Source: Acidobacteriota bacterium
Lineage (GTDB): Bacteria > Acidobacteriota > Polarisedimenticolia > JBFMGF01
Direction of reading: 5' to 3'
NCBI GenBank assembly: GCA_040752675.1
Contig: JBFMGF010000054.1
Coordinates: 40,001-72,155, forward strand
DNA length: 32,155 nt
Every line of letters begins with the position of its first letter. Positions within the stretch are counted from its first letter, which is position 1. The notes under the pieces were generated by a model that was not told the origin of the DNA, did no database searches, and saw only the letters and a list, made by a program, of their open reading frames with translations. Of the stretch, positions 17,538 to 25,837 are shown piece after piece. The position numbers were made by a program, and so were the translations under genes.

Positions 17538-17566
17538 TTGATCATTTTTCTGGCTATTGTTAAATG
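17538..17566 (+). promoter_or_regulatory. Possible promoter for the divergent SPFH-phosphodiesterase-TPR gene
   Basis: TTGATC (17538-17543), a 17-base spacer and TAAATG (17561-17566) lie 30 bases before the ATG at 17597. The -10 match is weak and the region is AT-rich, so chance is possible. A promoter must exist in this 99-base divergent gap because the upstream gene is on the other strand. Confidence 0.25.
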
Positions 17567-17596
17567 AAAAATTAAATGATTTAATAATAGGCAAGT

Positions 17597-20524
17597 ATGA
17601 AAAAGATCATTATCACCCTGATCATCATCATATGTGCACTTATCCTGATTTCTTCATACCTCTCTTTTGTCAGGATTCCCGCCGATCATATCGGAATAAC
17701 CTCGGGGAGCATCTATGGAGAGGGAATTCATTGCAAGCTCCCCTATGCGAGAATCCTGATCATCCCAGCATCATCAAGTCTGGAGCTCGACGGTATCGAG
17801 ATAAGCTCACGGGAAAGACTGAAGGGTGTCCTGAAAGTCAGGATGAATTATCTGATCGACCCTTCGAACATCCCAGCTCCATCAAGAAAGGTTATCGTCA
17901 AGAATGGACGGGCAGGTTTTCTCACGAACCTGCTGGCGGAAGGATCGAGGGAGATCTTTCCACTATTCCCTGCCGCAGATATCTCCCCCAGGGCCAGGAT
18001 TTCAGAAGTCATTACTCAAAAAATCATGGAGATATTCTCAAAGCATGGGATTACCATCTCGGATCTGAACTGGAGCGTGACATTCACCGATCCCGCATTC
18101 TCAGCCAGGATGAGGGATGAGGTCGAAAGCAAGATCAATCCCACCGATGTTAAACTACTCATCATCGGTCTTGATGCGGCTGACTGGCAGATCATCGACC
18201 CGCTCATGAAGAGTGGGAAGCTCCCGAACCTTCAGAGGCTCGTTAAAAATGGTGTCAGGGCGACCATGCGCTCCATCGACCCCATGATGTCTCCTCTCCT
18301 CTGGACGACCATAGCCACCGGCCAGACGCCGGACGTCCATGGCATCGCCGATTTTCTTGCCTATGACCCCTCGAGCCAGAGGAAGATTCCCATAACGAGC
18401 AACTTCAGGAAAGCAAGAGCTCTCTGGAACATCCTCTCCGACTTTAACAGGAGGTCGGCCTTCATCGCCTGGTGGGCCACCTTCCCCGCCGAAGACATCA
18501 ACGGGATCATGGTCACCGAGCTTCTGACCCACTCCTTCTTTCAGTCTGCCGGAGAGACTAAGGAGAAACCTTACGGGATCACCGATCCGCCCGAATATTA
18601 CGATGAGATAAAAGGAGAGCTTCACAATCTTGAAGATATAACCTACCACGAAGTGAGAAGATTCATCGATATCACGCAGGAGGAGTTCAGGGAGGGACAA
18701 AGTGAGGCACGCAAACCCCCTCAGAAGGATGAGGACGGGGGAACACTCCCTGTCCAGCACCCGGTCGCCTTCATGATCAAAGCCCTCGCAGCCACGAAGA
18801 ACTATCATCGGGTTGCCCTGGATATCCTCGACAGAGGCGATTTCGACCTCGTTTCCGTTTACTATGAAGCCATCGACATGGTTGGACACAGATTCCAGCA
18901 TTGCCTGCCGCCGCAGATGAAGATCTGTTCCGATGAGGATTTCAGAAAATACAGCCGCGCCGTCACGGAATTCTACATCTATCAGGACAAGCTCATAGGA
19001 GAGCTTCTCAGGAAGATTGACAGGGATACAGTAGTAATGGTCATCTCCGACCACGGGTTCCGTTACGGTTCAGACAGACCAGAGGATATCCTTCCTTACA
19101 CGACGAACCAGCCTGTAGAATGGCACAATGAATATGGAATATTCATTCTTAGCGGACCTTACGTCGCAAGAGGCGATATCGGCAGGGTGTCGCTCCTCGA
19201 AATCTTCCCGACCGTTCTTGCCATCATGGGCTTTCCTCAACCGGAGGACATAAGAGGCAGGATCATCGAAAAAGCATTCACGCCGGAGTTCTTCCAGAAA
19301 TTTCCGACACGATGGATAGCTTCCTATGAAGCCTTTGGCGAGCGGCCCGGGATGGAACAACCGCAGATACCGCTTGAAGCGCAGGAAGAGATGCTTGCAA
19401 ACCTGAGAGCCCTCGGCTACATCGGCGCCGAAGATACTAAACCTTCCAAACGTCCCTCTGCAACAAACGATTCGGATAGAAAAGCCCGGGACCTATCTGA
19501 TAGAGCAGCCGATAGCGGTGAATCTAAGGCGGCTCTCGAGACTAATGCCACATATCATCGAAATCTTGCCACTTTCCATCTGAAGCAGGGAGATCTCAAA
19601 AAGGCGGAAGAGCAGCTCCTCCTCGCTCAGAAGAAGAAGAGGCTTCCAAAGACCTACGAGATGCTCGCCGAGATCTATGCCCAGCAGAGCAGAATCGAAG
19701 ATGCCATCAAAATGCTCGAAGAGGCGCTCAACCATTACCCGGACCTCGGTGATGACGACATCCTCTGGATAGTGGAGCTTTACCTCACGAGGGGAGATAT
19801 TCAGAGCGCATACTCAGCTTATGAAAAATGGAAATCAAGAATAAAGAAGGGAGCCGTCAGGAATGCATGTCTGGGAAGGCTTGCCGAATTCCAGAAAAAT
19901 AAAAGCGATGCGGAACGCTACTATCAACTATCCCTCGAAGAAGACCCCGCTCTTGTTAGCACTGCCCTTAAGCTCTTCTATCTTCTGGAATCACAGGGAA
20001 GAGGAGACGAGATCGAGCCGATCATCAGAAAGGCTCTCGGGAAGATCGATCGCATCGATGAGTATCACAACATTCTCGGCGTTCTGAACAAGAGGAAAGG
20101 AAACATCGATGAAGCTATCAAAGAGTTCCGGAAGGCGCTCGAGATCTACCCCGATAGCGAGAAATTCCTGTTCAACCTCGGAACGGCATGCATGGCAATC
20201 GGCGACTGGAATGATGCAAAGCTTTCCCTTGAGAGAGCAGCCTCCCTCGGTTCCCGTAACCCTTCCCTCTGGATCAATCTTGGAAGCACTTATCTGCAGA
20301 GCGGTGAAACGACCGAAGCGCTTGAGGCTTTCCAGAATGCGAAGAAGTATGGTGCTACCGGCTCCAGCGCCCACTATGGTATAGCCTTAGCCTATGCTCG
20401 CCTTGAAAAGAACGATCAGGCTATCGCAGCAGCCCATGAAGGGCTCAGCATCAACCCCTCCGACGAAAACCTCAAAAGTCTTTACTCCAGTCTGATCAGA
20501 CACAACAACTCCTCTTCAAAATAG
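17597..20524 (+). CDS. Membrane-anchored SPFH / AlkP-superfamily phosphodiesterase / TPR fusion
   Basis: 975 residues. MKK and a hydrophobic helix (about 3-22) anchor the protein. Residues about 24-188 read as an SPFH/band-7 domain: VRIPADHIGITSG, GEGIHCKLPYARI, LKGVLKVRMNYLIDPS, EGSREIF and GITISDLNWSVTFTDPAF. The AlkP-superfamily phosphodiesterase domain (about 188-610) keeps D193 (IIGLDAADW), S232 at the nucleophile position (SPLLWTTIATG), D427 and H431 (YYEAIDMVGHRF), D485-H486 (VISDHGF) and H510 (EWHNEYG). LRALGYIG (603-610) closes it. After a charged Ser-rich linker, TPRs fill about 645-965. The active-site spacing is almost that of the 1851-4340 protein. The positive-inside rule puts the enzyme and TPRs in the periplasm. 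The ribosome binding site is weak. The target of the hydrolase is unknown; a phosphodiester in lipid, glycan or nucleotide is possible. Confidence 0.88.
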   Translation: MKKIIITLIIIICALILISSYLSFVRIPADHIGITSGSIYGEGIHCKLPYARILIIPASSSLELDGIEISSRERLKGVLKVRMNYLIDPSNIPAPSRKVIVKNGRAGFLTNLLAEGSREIFPLFPAADISPRARISEVITQKIMEIFSKHGITISDLNWSVTFTDPAFSARMRDEVESKINPTDVKLLIIGLDAADWQIIDPLMKSGKLPNLQRLVKNGVRATMRSIDPMMSPLLWTTIATGQTPDVHGIADFLAYDPSSQRKIPITSNFRKARALWNILSDFNRRSAFIAWWATFPAEDINGIMVTELLTHSFFQSAGETKEKPYGITDPPEYYDEIKGELHNLEDITYHEVRRFIDITQEEFREGQSEARKPPQKDEDGGTLPVQHPVAFMIKALAATKNYHRVALDILDRGDFDLVSVYYEAIDMVGHRFQHCLPPQMKICSDEDFRKYSRAVTEFYIYQDKLIGELLRKIDRDTVVMVISDHGFRYGSDRPEDILPYTTNQPVEWHNEYGIFILSGPYVARGDIGRVSLLEIFPTVLAIMGFPQPEDIRGRIIEKAFTPEFFQKFPTRWIASYEAFGERPGMEQPQIPLEAQEEMLANLRALGYIGAEDTKPSKRPSATNDSDRKARDLSDRAADSGESKAALETNATYHRNLATFHLKQGDLKKAEEQLLLAQKKKRLPKTYEMLAEIYAQQSRIEDAIKMLEEALNHYPDLGDDDILWIVELYLTRGDIQSAYSAYEKWKSRIKKGAVRNACLGRLAEFQKNKSDAERYYQLSLEEDPALVSTALKLFYLLESQGRGDEIEPIIRKALGKIDRIDEYHNILGVLNKRKGNIDEAIKEFRKALEIYPDSEKFLFNLGTACMAIGDWNDAKLSLERAASLGSRNPSLWINLGSTYLQSGETTEALEAFQNAKKYGATGSSAHYGIALAYARLEKNDQAIAAAHEGLSINPSDENLKSLYSSLIRHNNSSSK

Positions 20525-20555
20525 AGCCGCCATACGCATATTCTGTTGAATTGTA

Positions 20556-20584
20556 TTGATAAACCAATCGCTTTGTGCTATAAA
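20556..20584 (+). promoter_or_regulatory. Sigma70-type promoter upstream of the rimP-nusA-infB operon
   Basis: TTGATA (20556-20561), a 17-base spacer and TATAAA (20579-20584) match the consensus at five of six positions in each hexamer. The expected start is near 20591. An intrinsic-terminator hairpin follows within about 15 bases, so the transcript may be attenuated before rimP. Confidence 0.6.
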
Positions 20585-20604
20585 GAAGGGCGTTGAACCG
20601 CTTG

Positions 20605-20631
20605 AAGTGGGCTTGACAATGCCCACTTTTT
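20605..20631 (+). terminator. Intrinsic terminator: end of the SPFH gene, or leader attenuator of rimP operon
   Basis: AAGTGGGC/GCCCACTT (20605-20612 with 20621-20628) forms an 8-bp stem with an 8-base loop, followed by T residues to 20631. It could end the upstream gene, which stops at 20524. Because a good promoter lies between that stop and the hairpin, it could also act as an attenuator in the rimP leader. Confidence 0.75.
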
Positions 20632-20647
20632 CATTTTACAGCACAAA

Positions 20648-20670
20648 AAGCGAAAGCTGAAAGCGAAAGC
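20648..20670 (+). repeat. Short direct repeat with GAAA-loop potential in the rimP leader
   Basis: AAGCGAAAGC occurs twice (20648-20657 and 20661-20670), with a partial third copy (GAAAGCGGC) after it. Each unit can fold as a tiny stem closed by a GAAA tetraloop. It lies in the purine-rich leader between the hairpin and the rimP ATG. Function is unknown. Confidence 0.4.
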
Positions 20671-20713
20671 AGAGGAAAGCGGCTGCAAAAGAGTTCATCT
20701 ATCCAGGCAGGTT

Positions 20714-21199
20714 ATGATAGATAAGTTTTTAGAAGAGATCAGAAAGAAGGCGAGGGAACTCGCCAGGAAAGTCGTCGAGGCCGAGGGGCTCGAGCTCTTC
20801 CATCTGGAACTAAAACAGGAAGGGCACCGGGGTATCCTGAAGGTCTTCATCGACAAGGAGGAAGGGGTCAACATCAACGATTGCGAGAGGGTCAGCCACC
20901 AGTTGAGCACGGAACTCGACGTGGAGAACTTCATCCCATTCAGCTACACTCTCGAGGTTTCATCTCCGGGTCTCGATCGTCCTCTCTTTTCCGAGAAAGA
21001 CTATGCTAGATATGCCGGAAAGGCCGCGAGGATCAGGACGCACGATGCGATTGACGGGCAGCGCAATTTCAAGGGACGACTGAAAGGCTTTTCCGATGGA
21101 ATCGTCACACTCGAAGTGGATGTTAGAAAGGGGGAAACCAGGGATGTGCAGATTCCCCTCTCCTCAATCGCAAGTGCCCGATTGGAAATAGAAATCTGA
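20714..21199 (+). CDS. rimP: Ribosome maturation factor RimP
   Basis: 161 residues, normal length for the family. RimP helps assemble the 30S subunit in the cytoplasm. The N-terminal alpha/beta domain shows EGLELFHLELKQEGHRGILK and VFIDKEEGVNINDCERVSHQ, followed by the hallmark YTLEVSSPGLDRPLF. The C-terminal SH3-like domain includes FKGRLKGFSDGIVTLEV and IPLSSIASARLEI. It opens the operon with nusA and infB, a conserved order in bacteria. It starts after a weak AGG site, with the next gene 68 bases away. Upstream are a promoter and a possible attenuator hairpin. Confidence 0.97.
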   Translation: MIDKFLEEIRKKARELARKVVEAEGLELFHLELKQEGHRGILKVFIDKEEGVNINDCERVSHQLSTELDVENFIPFSYTLEVSSPGLDRPLFSEKDYARYAGKAARIRTHDAIDGQRNFKGRLKGFSDGIVTLEVDVRKGETRDVQIPLSSIASARLEIEI

Positions 21200-21267
21200 A
21201 CGCAATGCTCTTTTAAAAATTTTTAATTATGTTAACATCATCTACGAGTAAGAAGGAACGATGAAAA

Positions 21268-22602
21268 ATGGCTAACGAAATTCTACAGGCAATCGAACAT
21301 CTCAGCCGTGACAAGGGGATTGAGGTAAATGTCATCATCAGCGCGGTTGAAGACGCAATCGTTGCAGCAGCTAAAAAATTCTTTAGATCCGAGGAGCCGA
21401 TGAGTTCCAGGTTCGATCGGGAGTCAGGGATCCTGGAAGTCTTTGCAGTGAAGACAGTGGTGGAGAAGGTCGAAAATCCGCTGGCAGAGATCACTCTCGA
21501 AGAAGCGAAGAAGATCAGTCCTGATGCAGAAATAGGCTCCATGCTCGAATTCCCGAAGTCAATTTCCAGCTTTGGACGGATCGCCGCTCAGGCAGCCAAA
21601 CAGGTCATCTTTCAGAAAGTGAAGGAAGCTGAGCGGGAGAACATCTATCAGGAATACAGCAAACGGATCGGCGAGATCATCAACGGGACCGTTAAGAGGT
21701 TCGAGCATGGCGACATCATCATCGATATAGGAAAGACGGAGGCGCTCCTCCCCAAGAGCCACCAGTCAAAGGCGGAACATTACAATCAGGGAGACAGGAT
21801 CAGAGCGGTCATCATCGACGTCGACAGAATGGGAAAGACCAGTGCTCAGGTCATCGTCTCGAGAACGGATGAGTTGCTCATCAGAAAACTATTCGAGATG
21901 GAAGTTCCGGAGATATATGACGGAACGGTCCAGATCAAGAGTGTTTCAAGAGAGCCGGGTGAACGGACTAAGATCGCCGTCAAATCCAAGGATAAGGACA
22001 TCGATCCCATAGGTGCATGCGTCGGGATGAAGGGAACGAGGGTCCAGTCCATCATCAGGGAGCTTCGCGGGGAGAAGATTGACATCATCCATTGGAACGA
22101 CGATCCGGTCGTTCTCGTGACCAATGCCCTGAGCCCGGCCAGCATCAATAAAGTCACGATGAAAAATCCGTCTGAGAAGGTGATGGAAGTGATCGTCAGC
22201 GATGACCAGCTCTCCCTGACTATCGGAAAGAAAGGACAGAACGTGAGATTGGCCTCTGCCCTCGTTGGGTGGAAGCTCGACATTAAGAGCGAATCCGAGA
22301 AGAAGGCGGAGATCGAAGTCGAAATGGATCGCATCGCCAGAGCCACAAAGGAGATCAAGAGCATCAAGGGGATCGGTTCCAAGATCACATCCTCCCTTCT
22401 GGAGCACGGTTTCCGGAATCTTGAGGAACTGAGAGATGCTTCCATGGCAAGACTTACGGCCATCCCGGGTATAGGCGAAAAAACTGCGCTAAGAATCCAT
22501 GATGCGGTGGCTGTCGCCATCAAAGAAAGAGAACTGAAAGCAAAGGAAGAGGAAGAAGAGGCTGCCGATGAGCAAAGCGTGGCCTCTGAAGAGGAGGAAT
22601 AA
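21268..22602 (+). CDS. nusA: Transcription termination/antitermination factor NusA
   Basis: 444 residues. NusA binds RNA polymerase and controls pausing, termination and antitermination. The N-terminal domain (about 1-130; INSAVEDAIVAAAKKFF-like helix) is followed by S1 (about 135-200; IINGTVKRFEHGDIIIDIGK), then KH1 and KH2 (about 200-345; VGMKGTRVQSIIRELRGEKI and LTIGKKGQNVRLASALVGWK). A helix-hairpin-helix segment (about 360-415; IKGIGSKITSSLLEHGF, IPGIGEKTALRIHDAV) and an acidic Glu-rich tail end it. AGAAGGA lies 10 bases before the ATG. A four-codon frame (MKNG, 21261-21275) begins closer to that site and overlaps the nusA start out of frame. infB follows after 10 bases; no ylxR or L7Ae-like gene lies between them, unlike in many Firmicutes. 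Confidence 0.97.
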   Translation: MANEILQAIEHLSRDKGIEVNVIISAVEDAIVAAAKKFFRSEEPMSSRFDRESGILEVFAVKTVVEKVENPLAEITLEEAKKISPDAEIGSMLEFPKSISSFGRIAAQAAKQVIFQKVKEAERENIYQEYSKRIGEIINGTVKRFEHGDIIIDIGKTEALLPKSHQSKAEHYNQGDRIRAVIIDVDRMGKTSAQVIVSRTDELLIRKLFEMEVPEIYDGTVQIKSVSREPGERTKIAVKSKDKDIDPIGACVGMKGTRVQSIIRELRGEKIDIIHWNDDPVVLVTNALSPASINKVTMKNPSEKVMEVIVSDDQLSLTIGKKGQNVRLASALVGWKLDIKSESEKKAEIEVEMDRIARATKEIKSIKGIGSKITSSLLEHGFRNLEELRDASMARLTAIPGIGEKTALRIHDAVAVAIKERELKAKEEEEEAADEQSVASEEEE

Positions 22603-22612
22603 TTCATAGACG

Positions 22613-25117
22613 ATGGATAAGGTCCGGATCTACCAGTTAGTCAAGAAACTTAAAGTCGATGAGGAGTTGATCTTTGACATCCTTGCCGATCTTGGAATAA
22701 GTGTGAAATCTGACATGGAGCCTGTGAATGCGGATGTCGCCAGGGAGATAAAGGATCAGATCACAGAGATCAAGAAGATAGAGAAGGAGCGCCTCAAGAA
22801 GGAGATGGCCAAGGCGAAGAAGAAAGAAAGAGAGGCTAAGGCTGCCGAGAAGAGGAGACTCGCATTAGAGAAAAAGAAGGCGGCCAGGAAGAAAGAGGAA
22901 GTTCCAGCCGAGGTCCCGGTCATAGCAGTCGAAGCGGAAGAAGAGGTGATGGCAGAGTCCAGGAAAGTAGCAGCCGAAGTTAAGCCGGAAGCCAAAGTCG
23001 TCGAGATCAAGAGGGCGATCAAGCCAGAAAAGAAGGTCGCTGAAAAACCCAAAGCGATAGGAGCAAAAATCTACAAGGCCCAGAAGGCAAAAGTAAAACC
23101 GGTAGAAGTGAAGCCGATGCCTCCTGCCACGCCCGCAGTGCCGATAAAAAGAAGATTGAAACCCGTCGCCATCATCAGGGGCGAAGCAAAGGAAGTTAGA
23201 GAAGCTAAAGAAAAGGAAAGAGAAGTACGGAGTGCGAGTCTCGAGGCACTCAGACTGCCAACCCCTTCCAGGCCAAAGCCCATCAAACCGAAAGAAAAGA
23301 TTTCCGTTGCTCCGCCACCATTAAAAATCGTGAAGCCGCCCATCGAGGAAGCCCCTCCAGTAGTCAGGGACATAATGCTAACGGAAGGGGTGACAGTCAA
23401 AGAGCTGGCCGAAAAAACAGGAATAAAATCGAAAGATATCATAAAGAAGATAATGGGGAAGGGGCTCTTCGTCACGATCAATCAGCCCCTCGATAACGAG
23501 ATGGCAAAGTGGGTGTCATCGGAGTTCCACTTCAACCCGACTATCATCTCTTTCGAAGAGGAGGCTGTACAGCAGGATCTTGAAGAGATCAAGGGTGAGA
23601 ATCTCGTTCCGCGCGATCCCGTCGTGACCATCATGGGGCACGTCGACCACGGAAAGACATCACTGCTCGATGCCATTAGAGAATCGAACATCATCGCCAC
23701 AGAGCACGGCGGCATTACGCAGAAACTGGGTGCTTACCACGTTGACATCAAGGGAAGGAAGATCGTCTTCCTGGATACCCCCGGTCATGAAGCCTTTACC
23801 ATGATGAGAGCAAGGGGGGCAAGAGTCACGGACATCGTCGTCCTCGTCGTAGCCGCTGATGATGGTGTTAAGCCCCAGACTCTCGAAGCAATCAACCACG
23901 CTCGCGCTGCCGACGTGCCCATAGTCGTTGCTATCAACAAGATAGACAAGCCGGAGGCTAACCCGGACCGGGTTAAGAAACAGCTTGCAGAGCATGACAT
24001 CCTGATCGAGGAGTGGGGTGGAAAGATCGTCTGTGTGGAAGTCTCCGCCAAGCAGAGGAAAAATCTGGATCTTCTCCTGGAAATGATCCTTCTAGTCGCC
24101 GACATGGCGGAGCTCAAGGCAGATCCGAATCGGATAGCAGCAGGAACCGTTCTCGAAGCAAGGCTTGACAAGACAAAAGGACCGGTGGCGACTGTCCTCG
24201 TGCAGAACGGAACGCTGAAAGATGGCGATCCTTTTATTGTGGGTGTAATAAACGGAAAGGTCAGAGCCATGTTCGATGACCGCGGCAACAGGGTGAGAAA
24301 AGCCGGACCCTCCACTCCTGTTGAAGTGCTCGGCCTGGAAGGGCCGCCGAAAGCAGGCGACAAGTTCCAGGTCATCGCCGAGGAATGGAGGGCAAGACAG
24401 ATCGGCTCCTACAGGCAGTCCAAGCTCAGAGAGGAAAGACTGGCGAAGAGTTCCCGCCTGACGCTGGAAGATCTCCACCAGAAGATCGCGGAGGGAACCG
24501 TTAAGGAACTTCCCCTCATCCTCAAGGCTGACACGCAGGGCTCCATCGAAGTCCTGGCAAAGACCATCGCTGATCTTAGCACGGAAAAGATCAAGATAAG
24601 GACCATCCACAGCGCTCCCGGCGCCATTACCGAAACCGACGTCCTGCTGGCATCCGCCTCTAATGCCATTATCATCGGATTCAGTGTCCGTCCGGAAAGG
24701 AGCGCCGCTGATCTCGCCGAAAAAGAAAAAGTGGACATCAGGCTGCACACGGTCATCTACAACATTACAAATGAGATCAAAAATGCCATGGCCGGGCTTC
24801 TCGAACCGACCTTCAGGGAAGTCTATCTGGGAAGAGCGGAAGTCAAGGAAACCTTCAGGATCTCCAAAGTCGGGACCATTGCCGGGTGCGCCGTCATTGA
24901 TGGAAAGATCCTCCGTAGCGCCGATGTGAGGCTTCTGAGGGACAACATCGTCATCTACGAAGGTAAGATCACATCTCTAAAGCGCTTCAAGGATGACGCA
25001 TCGGAAGTCAAGTCCGGGCTCGAGTGCGGAATCGGGATCGAAAAGTTCAACGACATCAAGATCGGCGACCAGATCGAAGCCTTCAGGATGGAAAAGGTCA
25101 TCGAAAAAAGCATTTAG
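22613..25117 (+). CDS. infB: Translation initiation factor IF-2
   Basis: 834 residues. This GTPase brings initiator tRNA to the 30S subunit. An IF2 N-terminal subdomain (1-52) is followed by a long Lys/Glu/Ala-rich, then Pro-rich linker (about 53-235), and a second N-terminal-type helical subdomain (about 250-305; [20 protein letters not shown]). The GTPase domain has G1 GHVDHGKTS (342-350), DTPGHEAF and NKID (442-445), with SAKQRKNLD near its end. Domains II, III and IV follow, including the SVRPE and [10 protein letters not shown] segments of the fMet-tRNA-binding part. It lies 10 bases after nusA, within whose end GAGGAGG occurs. Confidence 0.98.
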   Translation: MDKVRIYQLVKKLKVDEELIFDILADLGISVKSDMEPVNADVAREIKDQITEIKKIEKERLKKEMAKAKKKEREAKAAEKRRLALEKKKAARKKEEVPAEVPVIAVEAEEEVMAESRKVAAEVKPEAKVVEIKRAIKPEKKVAEKPKAIGAKIYKAQKAKVKPVEVKPMPPATPAVPIKRRLKPVAIIRGEAKEVREAKEKEREVRSASLEALRLPTPSRPKPIKPKEKISVAPPPLKIVKPPIEEAPPVVRDIMLTEGVTVKELAEKTGIKSKDIIKKIMGKGLFVTINQPLDNEMAKWVSSEFHFNPTIISFEEEAVQQDLEEIKGENLVPRDPVVTIMGHVDHGKTSLLDAIRESNIIATEHGGITQKLGAYHVDIKGRKIVFLDTPGHEAFTMMRARGARVTDIVVLVVAADDGVKPQTLEAINHARAADVPIVVAINKIDKPEANPDRVKKQLAEHDILIEEWGGKIVCVEVSAKQRKNLDLLLEMILLVADMAELKADPNRIAAGTVLEARLDKTKGPVATVLVQNGTLKDGDPFIVGVINGKVRAMFDDRGNRVRKAGPSTPVEVLGLEGPPKAGDKFQVIAEEWRARQIGSYRQSKLREERLAKSSRLTLEDLHQKIAEGTVKELPLILKADTQGSIEVLAKTIADLSTEKIKIRTIHSAPGAITETDVLLASASNAIIIGFSVRPERSAADLAEKEKVDIRLHTVIYNITNEIKNAMAGLLEPTFREVYLGRAEVKETFRISKVGTIAGCAVIDGKILRSADVRLLRDNIVIYEGKITSLKRFKDDASEVKSGLECGIGIEKFNDIKIGDQIEAFRMEKVIEKSI

Positions 25118-25131
25118 TCATCTCACCCTGT

Positions 25132-25413
25132 ATGAGAATCGGGTTATATACATTCAAGATCTTCCTCCCTGCTTGCCATTCCCTCAAGGATAAAAGGAGA
25201 GTCATCAAAAGCATTAAAGATCGAATGAGGTCCCGGTACAACGTCGCAGTTTCTGAAGTGGATGGTCACGACCTCTGGCAGAGTTCGACCATCGCCATTG
25301 TGTCTGTTTCCAACGAGGATTCGCTTCTCGAAGAGACCTTCCAGAAGATCCATGGCGAGATAGAGAACATGCTCCCCGGGAACATCATCGAAGAGAAAGT
25401 CGAATTCTTCTGA
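25132..25413 (+). CDS. ylxP: DUF503 / YlxP-like small protein
   Basis: 93 residues from the ATG at 25132, the length normal for DUF503; a longer frame starting at 25024 would overlap infB and add unrelated residues. The family features are visible: MRIGLYTFKIFLPACHSLKD, KRRVIKSIKDRMRSRYNVAV and SEVDGHDLWQSSTIAIVSVS. The protein is small, alpha/beta and cytoplasmic, and commonly lies between infB and rbfA. Homologues are linked to ribosome assembly or RbfA-like functions, but the exact role is not settled. It starts 14 bases after infB and is followed by rbfA 34 bases later, which fits an operon. Confidence 0.9.
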   Translation: MRIGLYTFKIFLPACHSLKDKRRVIKSIKDRMRSRYNVAVSEVDGHDLWQSSTIAIVSVSNEDSLLEETFQKIHGEIENMLPGNIIEEKVEFF

Positions 25414-25447
25414 AATAGCGGAGGCGGCTCTCTGAGAAAGAACGATA

Positions 25448-25807
25448 ATGAAAGGAAAAAGAACTGAACGCGTGGCCGATCTCTTCCGGAAGGAGATCAG
25501 CGACATAATACTCAAAGAGGTGAAAGATCCTGGAGTCGGTTTCATAACCGTGACTGGCGTAGACGTCTCCAGAGACCTGAAGCACGCCCGCGTATACATC
25601 TCCTCCATTGAGAAGGATGCTGAAATGAGAGGAAAGATTCTGGCCGCGCTCGAGAGAGCATCGGGATTCATCCGGCACAGGATGTACAAAAACCTGAGGC
25701 TTAAATATTCCCCCGAGCTCAGATTTCTCATTGACGAATCGATCGACACGGGGTTCCGGATCGATGAGATACTGAAAGAAATGGGAGATGAGGAGGGAAA
25801 AAAGTGA
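25448..25807 (+). CDS. rbfA: Ribosome-binding factor A
   Basis: 119 residues. RbfA is a KH-type protein needed for maturation of 16S rRNA at the 5' end. Characteristic segments are RTERVADLFRKEISDIILKE, VKDPGVGFITVTGVDVSRDL, KHARVYISS and LRLKYSPELRFLIDESID, ending in an acidic-basic tail. No strong ribosome binding site is visible before the ATG, but the start matches the family. truB starts 30 bases after its stop. Confidence 0.97.
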   Translation: MKGKRTERVADLFRKEISDIILKEVKDPGVGFITVTGVDVSRDLKHARVYISSIEKDAEMRGKILAALERASGFIRHRMYKNLRLKYSPELRFLIDESIDTGFRIDEILKEMGDEEGKK

Positions 25808-25837
25808 CGCCTCAGTTATTGGAGTTCACCGAGCGAG

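Noticed and set aside
18155-19054. 299-codon open frame on the minus strand
   Set aside because: It is antisense to the well-supported phosphodiesterase domain of the 17597 gene, and has no ribosome binding site or recognisable motif.
20613-20641. TTGACA in the loop of the terminator hairpin as a -35 for rimP
   Set aside because: No acceptable -10 lies 16-18 bases downstream (TTTACA, TTACAG or TACAGC), while TTGATA-17-TATAAA upstream is much better.
21846-22607. 253-codon Ser/Leu-rich frame on the minus strand
   Set aside because: It is a shadow of nusA; the composition is that expected from the reverse complement of a Glu/Lys-rich gene.
25024-25131. N-terminal extension of the DUF503 gene
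   Set aside because: It overlaps the end of infB in another frame, and its residues do not fit the family; the ATG at 25132 gives the normal length.
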